A DNA stretch of 64,000 nucleotides from Chryseobacterium sp. ISL-80 (lineage in GTDB: Bacteria > Bacillota > Bacilli > Bacillales > Cytobacillaceae), in contig JAGGQZ010000009.1 of NCBI GenBank assembly GCA_018613055.1, positions 1 through 64,000 of the forward strand, read 5' to 3'. Of the stretch, positions 44,431-51,701 are shown piece after piece. Numbering within the stretch: the first letter of the stretch is position 1; every line of letters starts with the position of its first letter. The notes below the pieces were generated by a model, which was not told the DNA's origin, did no database searches, and was given only the letters and a program-made list of their open reading frames with translations. A program made the position numbers and the translations under genes.

Positions 44431-45518
44431 GGGCATATTGGCAATTAACACTGGCACAATTACGGATTTTTGCACGAAACAAGCAGGTCCTGTTTTTCAC
44501 CTTACTTTTTCCGATCATTCTGATGCTGGCCCTTGGAACGTTTGCCGGTAATGACAGCAATCTATCCCTGTCAGTAGGGCTGATCGACCTCGATCAAACA
44601 AGTGCTTCAAAAGCCTTAACAGAACGCTTTTACAAAAATGAGGGGCTCGAGGCGAAAAAGTTCAAAAGTATCAAAGGTGGGAAAGAAGCCCTGAAAAATG
44701 GAGACATCCAGCTGTTCATGGAGATTCCAAAAGGATACGAAGCGAAACTAGAGAAGCAGAATGAGGCCTCGACACTTCCTGTTTATTATAATGAAAAAAA
44801 CCTCACTACATCAGAACTCGGCCTCACTGTCGTGAACGGGATCATTGATCAATACAGCAAGGAGCTAACAGACTACAAGCCGGTAGTCACCGTTGAAAAA
44901 GTGGGAATCAAAGCGTTAACGATTCGTTATGTGGACTTCCTGGTTCCAGGAATCGTCGCAATGATGATCATGAGCAACAATATGAACGGTGTTGCTGGTC
45001 AAATCTCCGCCTGGCGTGAAAGAGGAATTTTGCGAAGAATGCAAGGGACGAGACTGAAAGCCTCCACCTTCATTGCCGCACAAATCACCGCCCGCCTGCT
45101 GCTGAATGGAACCCAGGCACTGCTCGTCGTCCTTATAGCTCATTTTATCTTTAGCATTCACGTCGCAGGTTCCTGGCTTGCCTTGATCTTCTTCATCATC
45201 CTTGGCGCATTAGCTTTCATGGCACTCGGTTTCATCATCGCCGGAATCGCGAAAAACCCGGAAAGCGCAGGACCAATTGCTGGTTTTATCACTTTCCCGA
45301 TGCTGTTTCTTGGAGGAGTCTTCTTCCCGATTAACAATATGCCTGACATTATCCAGCCAATCGTGAAAATCCTGCCAATCGCCCATTTGAGTTCCGCATT
45401 GAGGGAGACGATGAACCTCGGAACACCATTCCACCAATTAGGGACAGAAACACTTGTCCTCGGCGGTTGGTTAATTGGCGGATTCATTGTCGCGAGTTAT
45501 GTGTTTAAATGGGAGTAG
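44427..45518 (+). CDS. ABC-2 type permease
   Basis: A 363-residue permease. TM1 is at about 20-40, a large extracytoplasmic domain at about 45-165, then five helices (about 170-360). The late ABC-2 motif GPIAGFITFPMLFLGGVFFPINNMP is present. It pairs with the preceding ATPase to export drugs, lipids or peptides. ATPase and permease are translationally coupled. Confidence 0.93.
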   Translation: MRAYWQLTLAQLRIFARNKQVLFFTLLFPIILMLALGTFAGNDSNLSLSVGLIDLDQTSASKALTERFYKNEGLEAKKFKSIKGGKEALKNGDIQLFMEIPKGYEAKLEKQNEASTLPVYYNEKNLTTSELGLTVVNGIIDQYSKELTDYKPVVTVEKVGIKALTIRYVDFLVPGIVAMMIMSNNMNGVAGQISAWRERGILRRMQGTRLKASTFIAAQITARLLLNGTQALLVVLIAHFIFSIHVAGSWLALIFFIILGALAFMALGFIIAGIAKNPESAGPIAGFITFPMLFLGGVFFPINNMPDIIQPIVKILPIAHLSSALRETMNLGTPFHQLGTETLVLGGWLIGGFIVASYVFKWE

Positions 45519-45840
45519 AGGAGAGAGAGGGGAAATGAGTCCGACATCATTAAATAACAAGGCATCCGCTTGTCTCACTGAACTTTGAAAATCATCATTG
45601 CTTGGAAAAATAATATTTAAAGGTTTTGCGACAGTTAAGAAATTGCAGCTTTTTTTTATGTGGGTTTTATAATTTCAATAATAGAAATAATTCTATTCGC
45701 GAATGAAATACAAGAATCGTCCCTGTGGCTCTTCCTGTAGTAAAAAATAATTTAATAAAATCCGCCTATCGTCAATCGGGTATGTTATACTAGAAACAAC
45801 CTTTTTATTTTTAAACCTTTTTACATTACCGGTTCCATCT
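45519..45840. other. Intergenic region, candidate small-RNA promoter
   Basis: 322 bp after the exporter operon with no supported ORF. A -10-like TATACT (45786-45791) precedes a short stretch ending in the terminator at 45841; the -35 is poor. Confidence 0.4.
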
Positions 45841-45870
45841 CCCTGCTCAAATCTTGAGCAGGGTTTTTTA
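45841..45870 (+). terminator. Orphan plus-strand terminator
   Basis: CCCTGCTCAA (45841-45850) pairs with TTGAGCAGGG (45854-45863), followed by T6. It is 320 bp after the nearest plus-strand gene, so it may end a small RNA or a long 3' UTR. Confidence 0.85.
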
Positions 45871-45894
45871 TTGAGAATTATTTATTTTAGGAAT

Positions 45895-45926
45895 ATAAAA
45901 AACAGGCTCTATATATAGAGCCTGTT
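45895..45926 (-). terminator. Terminator of the cold-shock gene
   Basis: A perfect dyad AACAGGCTCTATA/TATAGAGCCTGTT (45901-45926). On the minus strand it continues TTTTTATATT. Confidence 0.9.
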
Positions 45927-45944
45927 CGTATAAATGATTTAAGA

Positions 45945-46145
45945 TTAAGCTTTTTGAACGTTAGCAGCTTGAGCTCCACGAGCACCTTGCTCAACGTCAA
46001 ATGTAACTTTTTGACCTTCGTCTAAAGATTTGAAACCTTCACTTTGGATAGCTGAGAAGTGTACGAATACGTCGTCTCCACCTTCGCGCTCGATGAATCC
46101 GAAGCCTTTTTCTGCATTAAACCATTTAACTGTACCTGTTTCCAT
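45945..46145 (-). CDS. CspA/CspB-family cold-shock protein
   Basis: A 66-residue OB-fold RNA chaperone. RNP1 KGFGFIE and RNP2 VFVHFSAI are intact and the length is that of the Bacillus Csp proteins. It begins [14 protein letters not shown] and ends NVQKA; this is like CspC/CspD of B. subtilis, but a paralogue letter cannot be fixed. AGGAGG precedes ATG. The long leader with a hairpin next to the ribosome site suggests temperature-dependent translation, as known for csp mRNAs. Confidence 0.96.
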   Translation of the reverse strand: METGTVKWFNAEKGFGFIEREGGDDVFVHFSAIQSEGFKSLDEGQKVTFDVEQGARGAQAANVQKA

Positions 46146-46260
46146 TTTTGTTGCCTCCTAGTGCGTTATCGCACAACGTATTACTATCCTTGCCCAAAGT
46201 GATCATCAAGACGAAAAGTTGATACTTATACTATCCTTTACACCGAACAAAAATAATTCT
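46146..46260 (-). promoter_or_regulatory. 5' leader of the cold-shock gene
   Basis: On the minus strand a GTGCG-ATAA-CGCAC hairpin (46161-46174) lies directly upstream of TAGGAGG (46154-46160). The rest of the leader is pyrimidine/purine alternating with no ORF. Such leaders control csp mRNA stability and translation. Confidence 0.5.
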
Positions 46261-46657
46261 TATTCATCATAACAGGAAACGTAAGATAAAGCAAATCTTC
46301 TCAGCCTCAACATTACTAATACACTAGTAACGTTGACCATGCTAGGCTGCTGTAATGGTTCTTGAACGAATATATGCTTTGAACCAGGACGGATTAACAT
46401 TTTTTTGTGGATTACCTTCTTAACATAAGTAGTAGGAAAGTTGAAGAAAGATTAATTTTAAAAAGCTATAAAAGAGAATAATTTAATATCTCTAAGTGAG
46501 AAGGGTCAAGCAGTTGGTTGGAACGGTTTCAGTTGATTTTTTTACGTTTGGTGCAGGTGCCATTACCACTATGCAATTGTGTGAGAAAAATTGTTTTTTT
46601 TAATTGAATTAAATGTAAAATAAAAGAATGTTGAAAATCTACTAGGGAGAGAATAAA
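46261..46657. other. Intergenic region at the left edge of the defense island
   Basis: No intact ORF. It contains the hemolysin-III relic at 46536-46584 and, nearer the right end, the leader of the EVE-HNH gene (GGGAGAGAA before its ATG). Confidence 0.6.
46536..46584 (+). pseudogene. Relic of a hemolysin-III (PAQR) gene C-terminus
   Basis: The stretch TTTTTTACGTTTGGTGCAGG and the following CCATTACCACTATGCAAT reads FYVWCRCHYHYAIV-stop. The intact gene at 40247-40885 reads FYVWRGFHYHHAIW at its end, and about 32 of 40 nt match (40789-40830). The similarity ends abruptly on both sides. It marks an old duplication or insertion scar next to the defense genes. Confidence 0.55.
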
Positions 46658-47701
46658 ATGGCTAGTTCAATTACTATTTTAAAGAATGATAAGCTTCTTT
46701 TTAAAGCAGAGAGTATTCAAGAAGCAGCAAGATATTTGGCAAAGAAACTTAATACTTCCAAAAATAAATACTATGACCATATAGAAAGAGGTTATGTTTA
46801 TAATATTCCTTTTTATATTGATGAAGATGAGTATCGCTTTGTTGCACCTGAAAAAATTTCAGTTAAACGACGTAAAGAACTTGAGGAAACTGGTCATAAA
46901 AATGCTCGTCGCATTTGGTTAATACCAGCTAACCCAAATGATTATGATGTTGATGGAGCATTTGATTATTATGATACCATTGACTGGAAACGCTCCTATA
47001 ACTACGAAAATGGCGATATTATTTTTATCTATGTCTCCGGTAATATTAAGAAAATTCGTTATAAGGTGGAAGTTATCGAAGGTTTAGTAACAGATGAAGA
47101 TATTATTTATGATAATTCTTTTTGGATAGACGAAGAAAAATTCAAGCAATCACTAGAATACGATCGTGCACGCATTCGACTAATAGATGCAGTTGATACT
47201 CCTGATTTATCTCTTACTAGATTACGAGATAATGGCCTGAAAGGGAATATTCAAGGAGCTATGAAACTTAATGGAGAACTACTAGATTATATAATGTCCT
47301 TTTTTCAACATGATTTGACGGAAGGGTACTTCCCAGATGAAGTTCCTGAACCGCAAGAAGAAGGAAAGAGTAAAACCGTTACTGTAAATGTCTATGAGAG
47401 AAATCCAATCGCCCGTAAGCGTTGTATGAACCATTTTGGTGTCCATTGTCAGATTTGTAATATGAACTTCAAAGATATTTATGGGGAAGTTGGAAGAGAT
47501 TTTATACATATCCATCACATTGTTCCACTTCATTTGATACAGCAGGATTATGTAGTGGACCCGGTAAAAGATTTGATCCCTGTTTGTCCTAATTGCCATG
47601 CAATGCTTCATCGGAAAGAAAATGGTGTCTACATGTCTGTCGAAGAGTTAAGAAAGCGAATTTCTGCTAATGAAATAAAGAATCACAAAATATTTTCTTA
47701 A
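46658..47701 (+). CDS. EVE-HNH endonuclease, probably modification-dependent
   Basis: A 347-residue protein in three parts. An N-terminal small domain (about 1-70; SIQEAARYLAKKLNTSKNKYYDHIERG) looks like a DNA-binding or modular endonuclease-associated segment. A PUA/EVE-like domain (about 83-210) has RRIWLIPANPNDYD, YENGDIIFIYVSGNIKKIRYKVEV and a tyrosine-rich cage region. A C-terminal HNH domain (about 255-335) has CQIC, HIHHIVPLH and PVCPNCHAMLHR, with Cys4 zinc and the catalytic His. EVE-HNH fusions cut DNA carrying modified cytosines (type IV restriction). Codon use is AT-rich relative to the genes at its left. Not in an obvious operon. Confidence 0.88.
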   Translation: MASSITILKNDKLLFKAESIQEAARYLAKKLNTSKNKYYDHIERGYVYNIPFYIDEDEYRFVAPEKISVKRRKELEETGHKNARRIWLIPANPNDYDVDGAFDYYDTIDWKRSYNYENGDIIFIYVSGNIKKIRYKVEVIEGLVTDEDIIYDNSFWIDEEKFKQSLEYDRARIRLIDAVDTPDLSLTRLRDNGLKGNIQGAMKLNGELLDYIMSFFQHDLTEGYFPDEVPEPQEEGKSKTVTVNVYERNPIARKRCMNHFGVHCQICNMNFKDIYGEVGRDFIHIHHIVPLHLIQQDYVVDPVKDLIPVCPNCHAMLHRKENGVYMSVEELRKRISANEIKNHKIFS

Positions 47702-47727
47702 TCTTGGTGCAAGGAAGGTGGTAGGGT

Positions 47728-47952
47728 ATGGAGTTTAAGGATTTTCTAAAAAAAGAATATAAGATTGGCGAAAATCAGCTAGAGATTATTGTCGGCCGTT
47801 TTAATGGAATAGTAGAAAGAGGAATTTATTAAGGGGAAAGTGAAATTACTTCTCGAATGAGAATGGATATAGAAAAGGAATTTCCTAACTCAGTAAATCA
47901 CTACCGTCTTACCCTTGAAAGATACATGGAGTTTATGCAGAAAAATGCTTAA
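47728..47952 (+). pseudogene. Small gene broken by an in-frame stop codon
   Basis: ATG at 47728 with GGTGGTAGGG upstream opens MEFKDFLKKEYKIGENQLEI and reaches TAA at codon 35 (47830-47832). The same frame continues GESEITSRMRMDIEKEFPNS and ends ...MEFMQKNA at 47952, a coherent 74-codon product. A single CAA-to-TAA change would explain the break. The stretch after the stop resembles a short partner protein of a restriction gene; family not recognised. Confidence 0.6.
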
Positions 47953-48053
47953 GCAGTGGATATGTTTACCGTGTAAAGTTTGAATTATTAACTGGTTCAC
48001 CTAGACATAGTTATATCTCCCTTGCTTGTAAACTACATAAAAATAAATACACT

Positions 48054-48082
48054 AGCGACAGTTCAGTGACTGTCGCTTTTTA
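48054..48082 (+). terminator. Terminator after the broken gene
   Basis: AGCGACAGT (48054-48062) pairs with ACTGTCGCT (48069-48077), followed by TTTTT. Confidence 0.88.
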
Positions 48083-48185
48083 CTATGAATTTTTTTTAAG
48101 TTGCATTAAGGAAACAAATGTCTAATTATATGCGTGTTCCGATTTAATCAATAGTTATCTAATGGTCTTAAAAAGGAGTTTTCCC

Positions 48186-48512
48186 TTGGATCACGAACAG
48201 ACCAAACAGACCATTTTTGTAGGTAAGATTATTGAAAAGCTGCGAAGAGAACAACTACTAAATCAAGAAGATTTAGCTGACTTGAGCAATAAAGACCGCA
48301 GAACAATCAGCAATTTAGAACGAGATCAATATAAACCCTCACTGGAGACTTTCTTTAATTTGGCAGCTTCTTTAGAATTGAAACCAGATGAACTAATGAA
48401 AGTAATTTATGAAGTAAAAGAGAACCAAGAATTCTATAATGCAGCTCTCAAGGAAGTATTACAGAAGAAAGTTATTCTTAAAAAGAAACGGAATGCTAAA
48501 AATGACGAGTAA
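48186..48512 (+). CDS. XRE-family HTH regulator
   Basis: A 108-residue protein with a helix-turn-helix at about 15-70: IIEKLRREQLLNQEDLADLSNKDRRTISNLERDQYKPSLETFFNLAASL. A lysine-rich tail follows (QKKVILKKKRNAK). TTG at 48186 is chosen because AAAAGGAG lies 7-8 nt upstream; the frame opens at 48162. Probably a local regulator of the neighbouring small gene or the HNH gene. Confidence 0.85.
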   Translation: MDHEQTKQTIFVGKIIEKLRREQLLNQEDLADLSNKDRRTISNLERDQYKPSLETFFNLAASLELKPDELMKVIYEVKENQEFYNAALKEVLQKKVILKKKRNAKNDE

Positions 48513-48534
48513 ATAATAGGTTGGAGGAACCTAA

Positions 48535-48768
48535 ATGTATTCAATAGAATATGTCGAGCGAAGGGTAAATAGGTTCACCAATGAATACAATGATGAAATT
48601 GAAATGGAAATCATTAAGTATACTAATCATTTTAAAGTAGTTGTGACAATATGCCAGGAAGAACCACCTTATTTGGATGCTATTGGAGTTGGAACGGATA
48701 GGTGGAGTGCGAGGAGAGCTGCTAGGAAGGCATTAAAAGATTTATATTTTAATGTATATAGGAGATGA
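48535..48768 (+). CDS. Hypothetical 77-residue protein
   Basis: Starts 22 nt after the XRE gene with TTGGAGGA about 8 nt upstream, so probably cotranscribed. The sequence has an alternating strand-like half (EIEMEIIKYTNHFKVVVTI) and a basic C-terminal helix (WSARRAARKALKDLY) reminiscent of the last helix of double-stranded-RNA-binding folds, but no family is recognised. Confidence 0.65.
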   Translation: MYSIEYVERRVNRFTNEYNDEIEMEIIKYTNHFKVVVTICQEEPPYLDAIGVGTDRWSARRAARKALKDLYFNVYRR

Positions 48769-49060
48769 AGAATCATTAACCATTACTTTAATAAAACTAA
48801 TTAATACTTTATTGGATACCCATTAATAAATTGTGAAGCAGTGTAAAAATATATTCTTAGAAAATATTAGAACCTTATCCTTAATTGAAAAAGGAGATTT
48901 CAGAAGCGAGCTACCACTAAATGAGATGTTTTAATTCTCAAATGAAACAAAAGAGCTGTCTTACTGATTCTTCTAAATAAACCTTCTATAATCTTATAAT
49001 GCAAAAATTCTTGAGTAAATACTCTGTATGTTAATAATAATGTTCTATTAAATATTTTTG
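48769..49060. other. Intergenic stretch before a terminator
   Basis: 292 bp of very AT-rich DNA with no supported ORF on either strand. It is followed by the terminator at 49064, so it is the 3' UTR of the preceding gene or a small RNA. Confidence 0.5.
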
Positions 49061-49063
49061 AAC

Positions 49064-49105
49064 CCCTATGTGGTCCGCATTTGCGTACCACATAGGGTTT
49101 TTTTA
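49064..49105 (+). terminator. Strong terminator
   Basis: CCCTATGTGGT (49064-49074) pairs with ACCACATAGGG (49087-49097), followed by eight T. Confidence 0.9.
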
Positions 49106-49152
49106 TATGTTAATTTTCATCTGTAAACATATTTCGAAGAAAGAGAGATCCT

Positions 49153-49380
49153 ATGAAGAGAAAAGTCAAAGTAAGAATCAACATTAAACGTCTAATTAGT
49201 GAGAGAAATATCTCTTTAAGAGAGCTATCTAGATTAACAGATATACGTCACCCCACACTCAGTGAATTGGCAAATAACAAAAGACAGAATATTAACTTTC
49301 AACATATTGAACGAATAGCAGAATCTCTCAGTATTACGGATATCAGGGAAATTATTGACCTGGATATATCTGAAAACTAG
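49153..49380 (+). CDS. Small XRE/HTH_26-type regulator
   Basis: A 75-residue protein that is essentially one helix-turn-helix domain: INIKRLISERNISLRELSRLTDIRHPTLSELANNKRQNINFQHIERIAESL. AGAGAGATCC upstream of ATG. It precedes the ScoMcrA-like HNH gene by 43 nt and likely controls it. Confidence 0.88.
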   Translation: MKRKVKVRINIKRLISERNISLRELSRLTDIRHPTLSELANNKRQNINFQHIERIAESLSITDIREIIDLDISEN

Positions 49381-49423
49381 TCATTGTTTGGTTGGATTTA
49401 TGATTGAAAAGGGGAGGACTTCT

Positions 49424-50524
49424 ATGTCATTAAACAAATGGATAAATGAAATAATGATTGCTTTTAATAATCTTGGTGGAAAAGGAACCCTAGAAGAGAT
49501 CTATAATGAAGTATCAAAAACGAAAAATATTGATTTAACCAGTTATACGGATTGGAAATCTCAAATACGAAAAAATCTCTATTTACATTCTAGCGATTGT
49601 GATATTTTTAAAGGTAAGCAAGGTGGAGAAGAAGATCTGTTTTATTCTGTTTCTGGGAAGGGTTCTGGAGTTTGGGGAATAAGAAATTCAATTACAGCAC
49701 AATCTATTTACCCGTTTAAGGAGGGTAAAGAATATAAACGATCTGAGATTCATGATAGCCTAGGGGGGAACAGACAGCGAGGTATTTCTTCTTCGAGAGA
49801 AAATCCTATGATATTTATTTTTTCTGGAAGGGAAGGGAAAGCATATGGATATGAAGATGGTTGGCAAGATGAATCAATATATTTTTACACTGGTGAAGGC
49901 CAAGTTGGAAATCAGGAATTCAAAGAGGGAAATAAAGCTTTAAGAGATCATAAAGAAAACGGTAAGGATGTATATTTATTTGAAAAGAACCATAATTTGG
50001 GTCTTTATTCATTTAAAGGTCAATTAAGCCTTATTGATTACCATTTTGGTATTGGGCTAGATAAAAAAGGTGAAAGTAGACGAGTAATAATTTTTGAGTT
50101 CATTAAAATAGATAGAGTTAATATCGAAATAGATAATCTTGAAAGTGTTATTGAAACAAATGATATTCAAGAGCTTAGAGATATAGCAACAGAATCCTCT
50201 TCTTTAAATTCATATAGAATTCAGGAAAAGATACATATAGTGAGAAGACGTTCTGCTGCTATCAAGAAATATGCACTAGTTCGGGCAAATGGCATTTGTG
50301 AAGCCTGTAATACCGAAGCGCCATTTTATACAATTAAGGGCAAACCCTATTTAGAAGTACATCATTTATATAGATTATCTGATGGGGGAATGGACCATCC
50401 CGAAAACGTTGCAGCCGTTTGTCCTAACTGTCATAAAAGAGTGCATTTTAGTCATGATAGAATAGAATATAACAACGCTCTTATAAAAATAATAAATATA
50501 AAAGAGCGTAATTTTATGCAATAG
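49424..50524 (+). CDS. HNH endonuclease with winged-helix and ScoMcrA-type SRA-like domain
   Basis: A 366-residue protein in three parts. An N-terminal winged-helix (about 1-88, HARE-HTH-like: NKWINEIMIAFNNLGGKGTLEEIYNEV) is followed by a central domain (about 95-225: YKRSEIHDSLGGNRQRGISS, IFIFSGREGKAYGYEDGW, YFYTGEGQVGNQEF). That central block is typical of ScoMcrA-related type IV nucleases that read modified DNA. The HNH domain (about 275-350) has CEACN, LEVHHLYRLSDGG and AVCPNCHKRVH. ATG at 49424 has GGGGAGGA 6 nt upstream. It lies 300 bp before the phosphorothioation genes. Confidence 0.88.
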   Translation: MSLNKWINEIMIAFNNLGGKGTLEEIYNEVSKTKNIDLTSYTDWKSQIRKNLYLHSSDCDIFKGKQGGEEDLFYSVSGKGSGVWGIRNSITAQSIYPFKEGKEYKRSEIHDSLGGNRQRGISSSRENPMIFIFSGREGKAYGYEDGWQDESIYFYTGEGQVGNQEFKEGNKALRDHKENGKDVYLFEKNHNLGLYSFKGQLSLIDYHFGIGLDKKGESRRVIIFEFIKIDRVNIEIDNLESVIETNDIQELRDIATESSSLNSYRIQEKIHIVRRRSAAIKKYALVRANGICEACNTEAPFYTIKGKPYLEVHHLYRLSDGGMDHPENVAAVCPNCHKRVHFSHDRIEYNNALIKIINIKERNFMQ

Positions 50525-50656
50525 ACAATGAAGCAGATAATAGTTATTATTAGCTGCTTTTTTATTTATCTGAGTTAGTGGTTGAATATAAATTAAAAAA
50601 GTAACCTTTTCAAATATAATAAACACTTATATAATATTTAAAGAAGATTATTTCCT

Positions 50657-50684
50657 TTGAAAAATTCTAATATAATGGTATAAT
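50657..50684 (+). promoter_or_regulatory. Promoter of the phosphorothioation operon
   Basis: TTGAAA (50657-50662), a 16-nt spacer and a perfect TATAAT (50679-50684). A second TATAAT lies at 50671. Transcription should start near 50691, at the edge of the LexA-type box. Confidence 0.68.
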
Positions 50685-50694
50685 TTTTATTGGT

Positions 50695-50708
50695 AAAACA
50701 TACGTTCG
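50695..50708 (+). promoter_or_regulatory. LexA/DinR (SOS) box candidate
   Basis: AAAACATACGTTCG matches the Bacillus SOS consensus CGAACRNRYGTTYG at 12 of 14 positions, missing only the first two. It sits on the start site, the usual place for LexA repression. It suggests the modification genes are induced by DNA damage. Confidence 0.55.
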
Positions 50709-50736
50709 AATAAATGAATAAGGCCATAGAAAATTA

Positions 50737-50768
50737 ACATCTAGCCAATCTAGATGTCTTATTTTTCA
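50737..50768 (+). terminator. Leader hairpin with T-rich tail (possible attenuator)
   Basis: ACATCTAG (50737-50744) pairs with CTAGATGT (50750-50757), followed by CTTATTTTTC. Located between the promoter and sspB, it could terminate part of the transcripts. Confidence 0.45.
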
Positions 50769-50822
50769 ACATTTTGAATACTGGAGTTTGAGTTCCAGAA
50801 AAAATGTAAAGGAAGATGATAA

Positions 50823-51701
50823 ATGGGTTACGGTCAACATCAAAGCTTTTATTTGAGAGATAGATGGTTAAATAAGGCTATTAAACATTTAATAGACGAT
50901 AATAGGTTCTTTTATGATAAATCAGCTTTTGAAAAAATTGGATTAGGAAAAAACATGGTTCAATCATTAAGATTTTGGACAGTTGCAACTAAAGTTGTCG
51001 AGGAGACAATAAATCAAGATAGAAAAAAGACTTATAGCATAACAGAGTTTGGTGAAGTTTTATATAAATATGATAGATACATACAGTTAAATGATTCAGC
51101 TTCTATCATTCATTATCATCTTGCACGTGAAAAAGAGCCTAGTACAGTTTGGTATTGGTTTTTTAATATTTTAAGCAGCTCGGTTATAACAAAGGATGAA
51201 CTTCTGGAACAGTTTATTAACTGGGTAAAAGTAAATGAAGAAAAGAGTGTTTCAGAGAAATCTTTAAAAAGAGACATTGATTGTTTAATTAACTTCTATA
51301 CAGCAGGTCAAAGCGCAGATGATCCGGAGGAAGTTATTCAAAGCCCAATTAATAAAGTTAACCTTCTCGATGAAAAAAAAGGTAATATTTATAAATTAAC
51401 TGGTGATATTGAATCGGTAGGGACTATTGCCTTAATGTATGTCTTACTTGATTTTAAAGAACGTGAACAAACTAATTCCATTACAGTTGAGGAAATATCT
51501 AATAAAATAGGACTTTGGGGAAATGTTTTCAACATGAATAGATCTTCAGTTATTGACGCATTAAATAAACTAACTAAACATCCTGTTTACCCAATTTCCT
51601 TCTCTAGAACAAATAATCTTGATACTATTAAGCTCCCGAATGTTACACCTATCGATTTCTTAAAATATGAATATAAAAAGAAAGTAGAGATATTAGTATG
51701 A
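50823..51701 (+). CDS. sspB: DUF4007 protein, SspB-like phosphorothioation component
   Basis: A 292-residue protein of the DUF4007 type. It opens YGQHQSFYLRDRWLNKAIKHL, the family start, then a helical/winged-helix DNA-binding body (YSITEFGEVLYKYD; WYWFFNILSS; SLKRDIDCLINFY). It ends with a second winged helix near IGLWGNVFNMNRSSVIDALNKL. In known SspABCD systems SspB is the single-strand nickase/DNA-recognition partner that sets the modified site. AAGGAAGATG lies 5-8 nt before ATG. It overlaps sspC by 4 nt. Assignment rests on family resemblance plus the neighbours. Confidence 0.8.
   Translation: MGYGQHQSFYLRDRWLNKAIKHLIDDNRFFYDKSAFEKIGLGKNMVQSLRFWTVATKVVEETINQDRKKTYSITEFGEVLYKYDRYIQLNDSASIIHYHLAREKEPSTVWYWFFNILSSSVITKDELLEQFINWVKVNEEKSVSEKSLKRDIDCLINFYTAGQSADDPEEVIQSPINKVNLLDEKKGNIYKLTGDIESVGTIALMYVLLDFKEREQTNSITVEEISNKIGLWGNVFNMNRSSVIDALNKLTKHPVYPISFSRTNNLDTIKLPNVTPIDFLKYEYKKKVEILV

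Larger units (their letters stand above)
50525..50822. other. Control region of the sspBCD operon
   Basis: 298 bp without a gene. It contains the promoter (50657-50684), a LexA-type box (50695-50708), a leader hairpin (50737-50757) and a second small hairpin CTGGA/TCCAG (50781-50798). Confidence 0.7.

Noticed and set aside
48900-49091. 63-codon minus-strand frame
   Set aside because: It runs through the strong terminator at 49064 and has no ribosome site.
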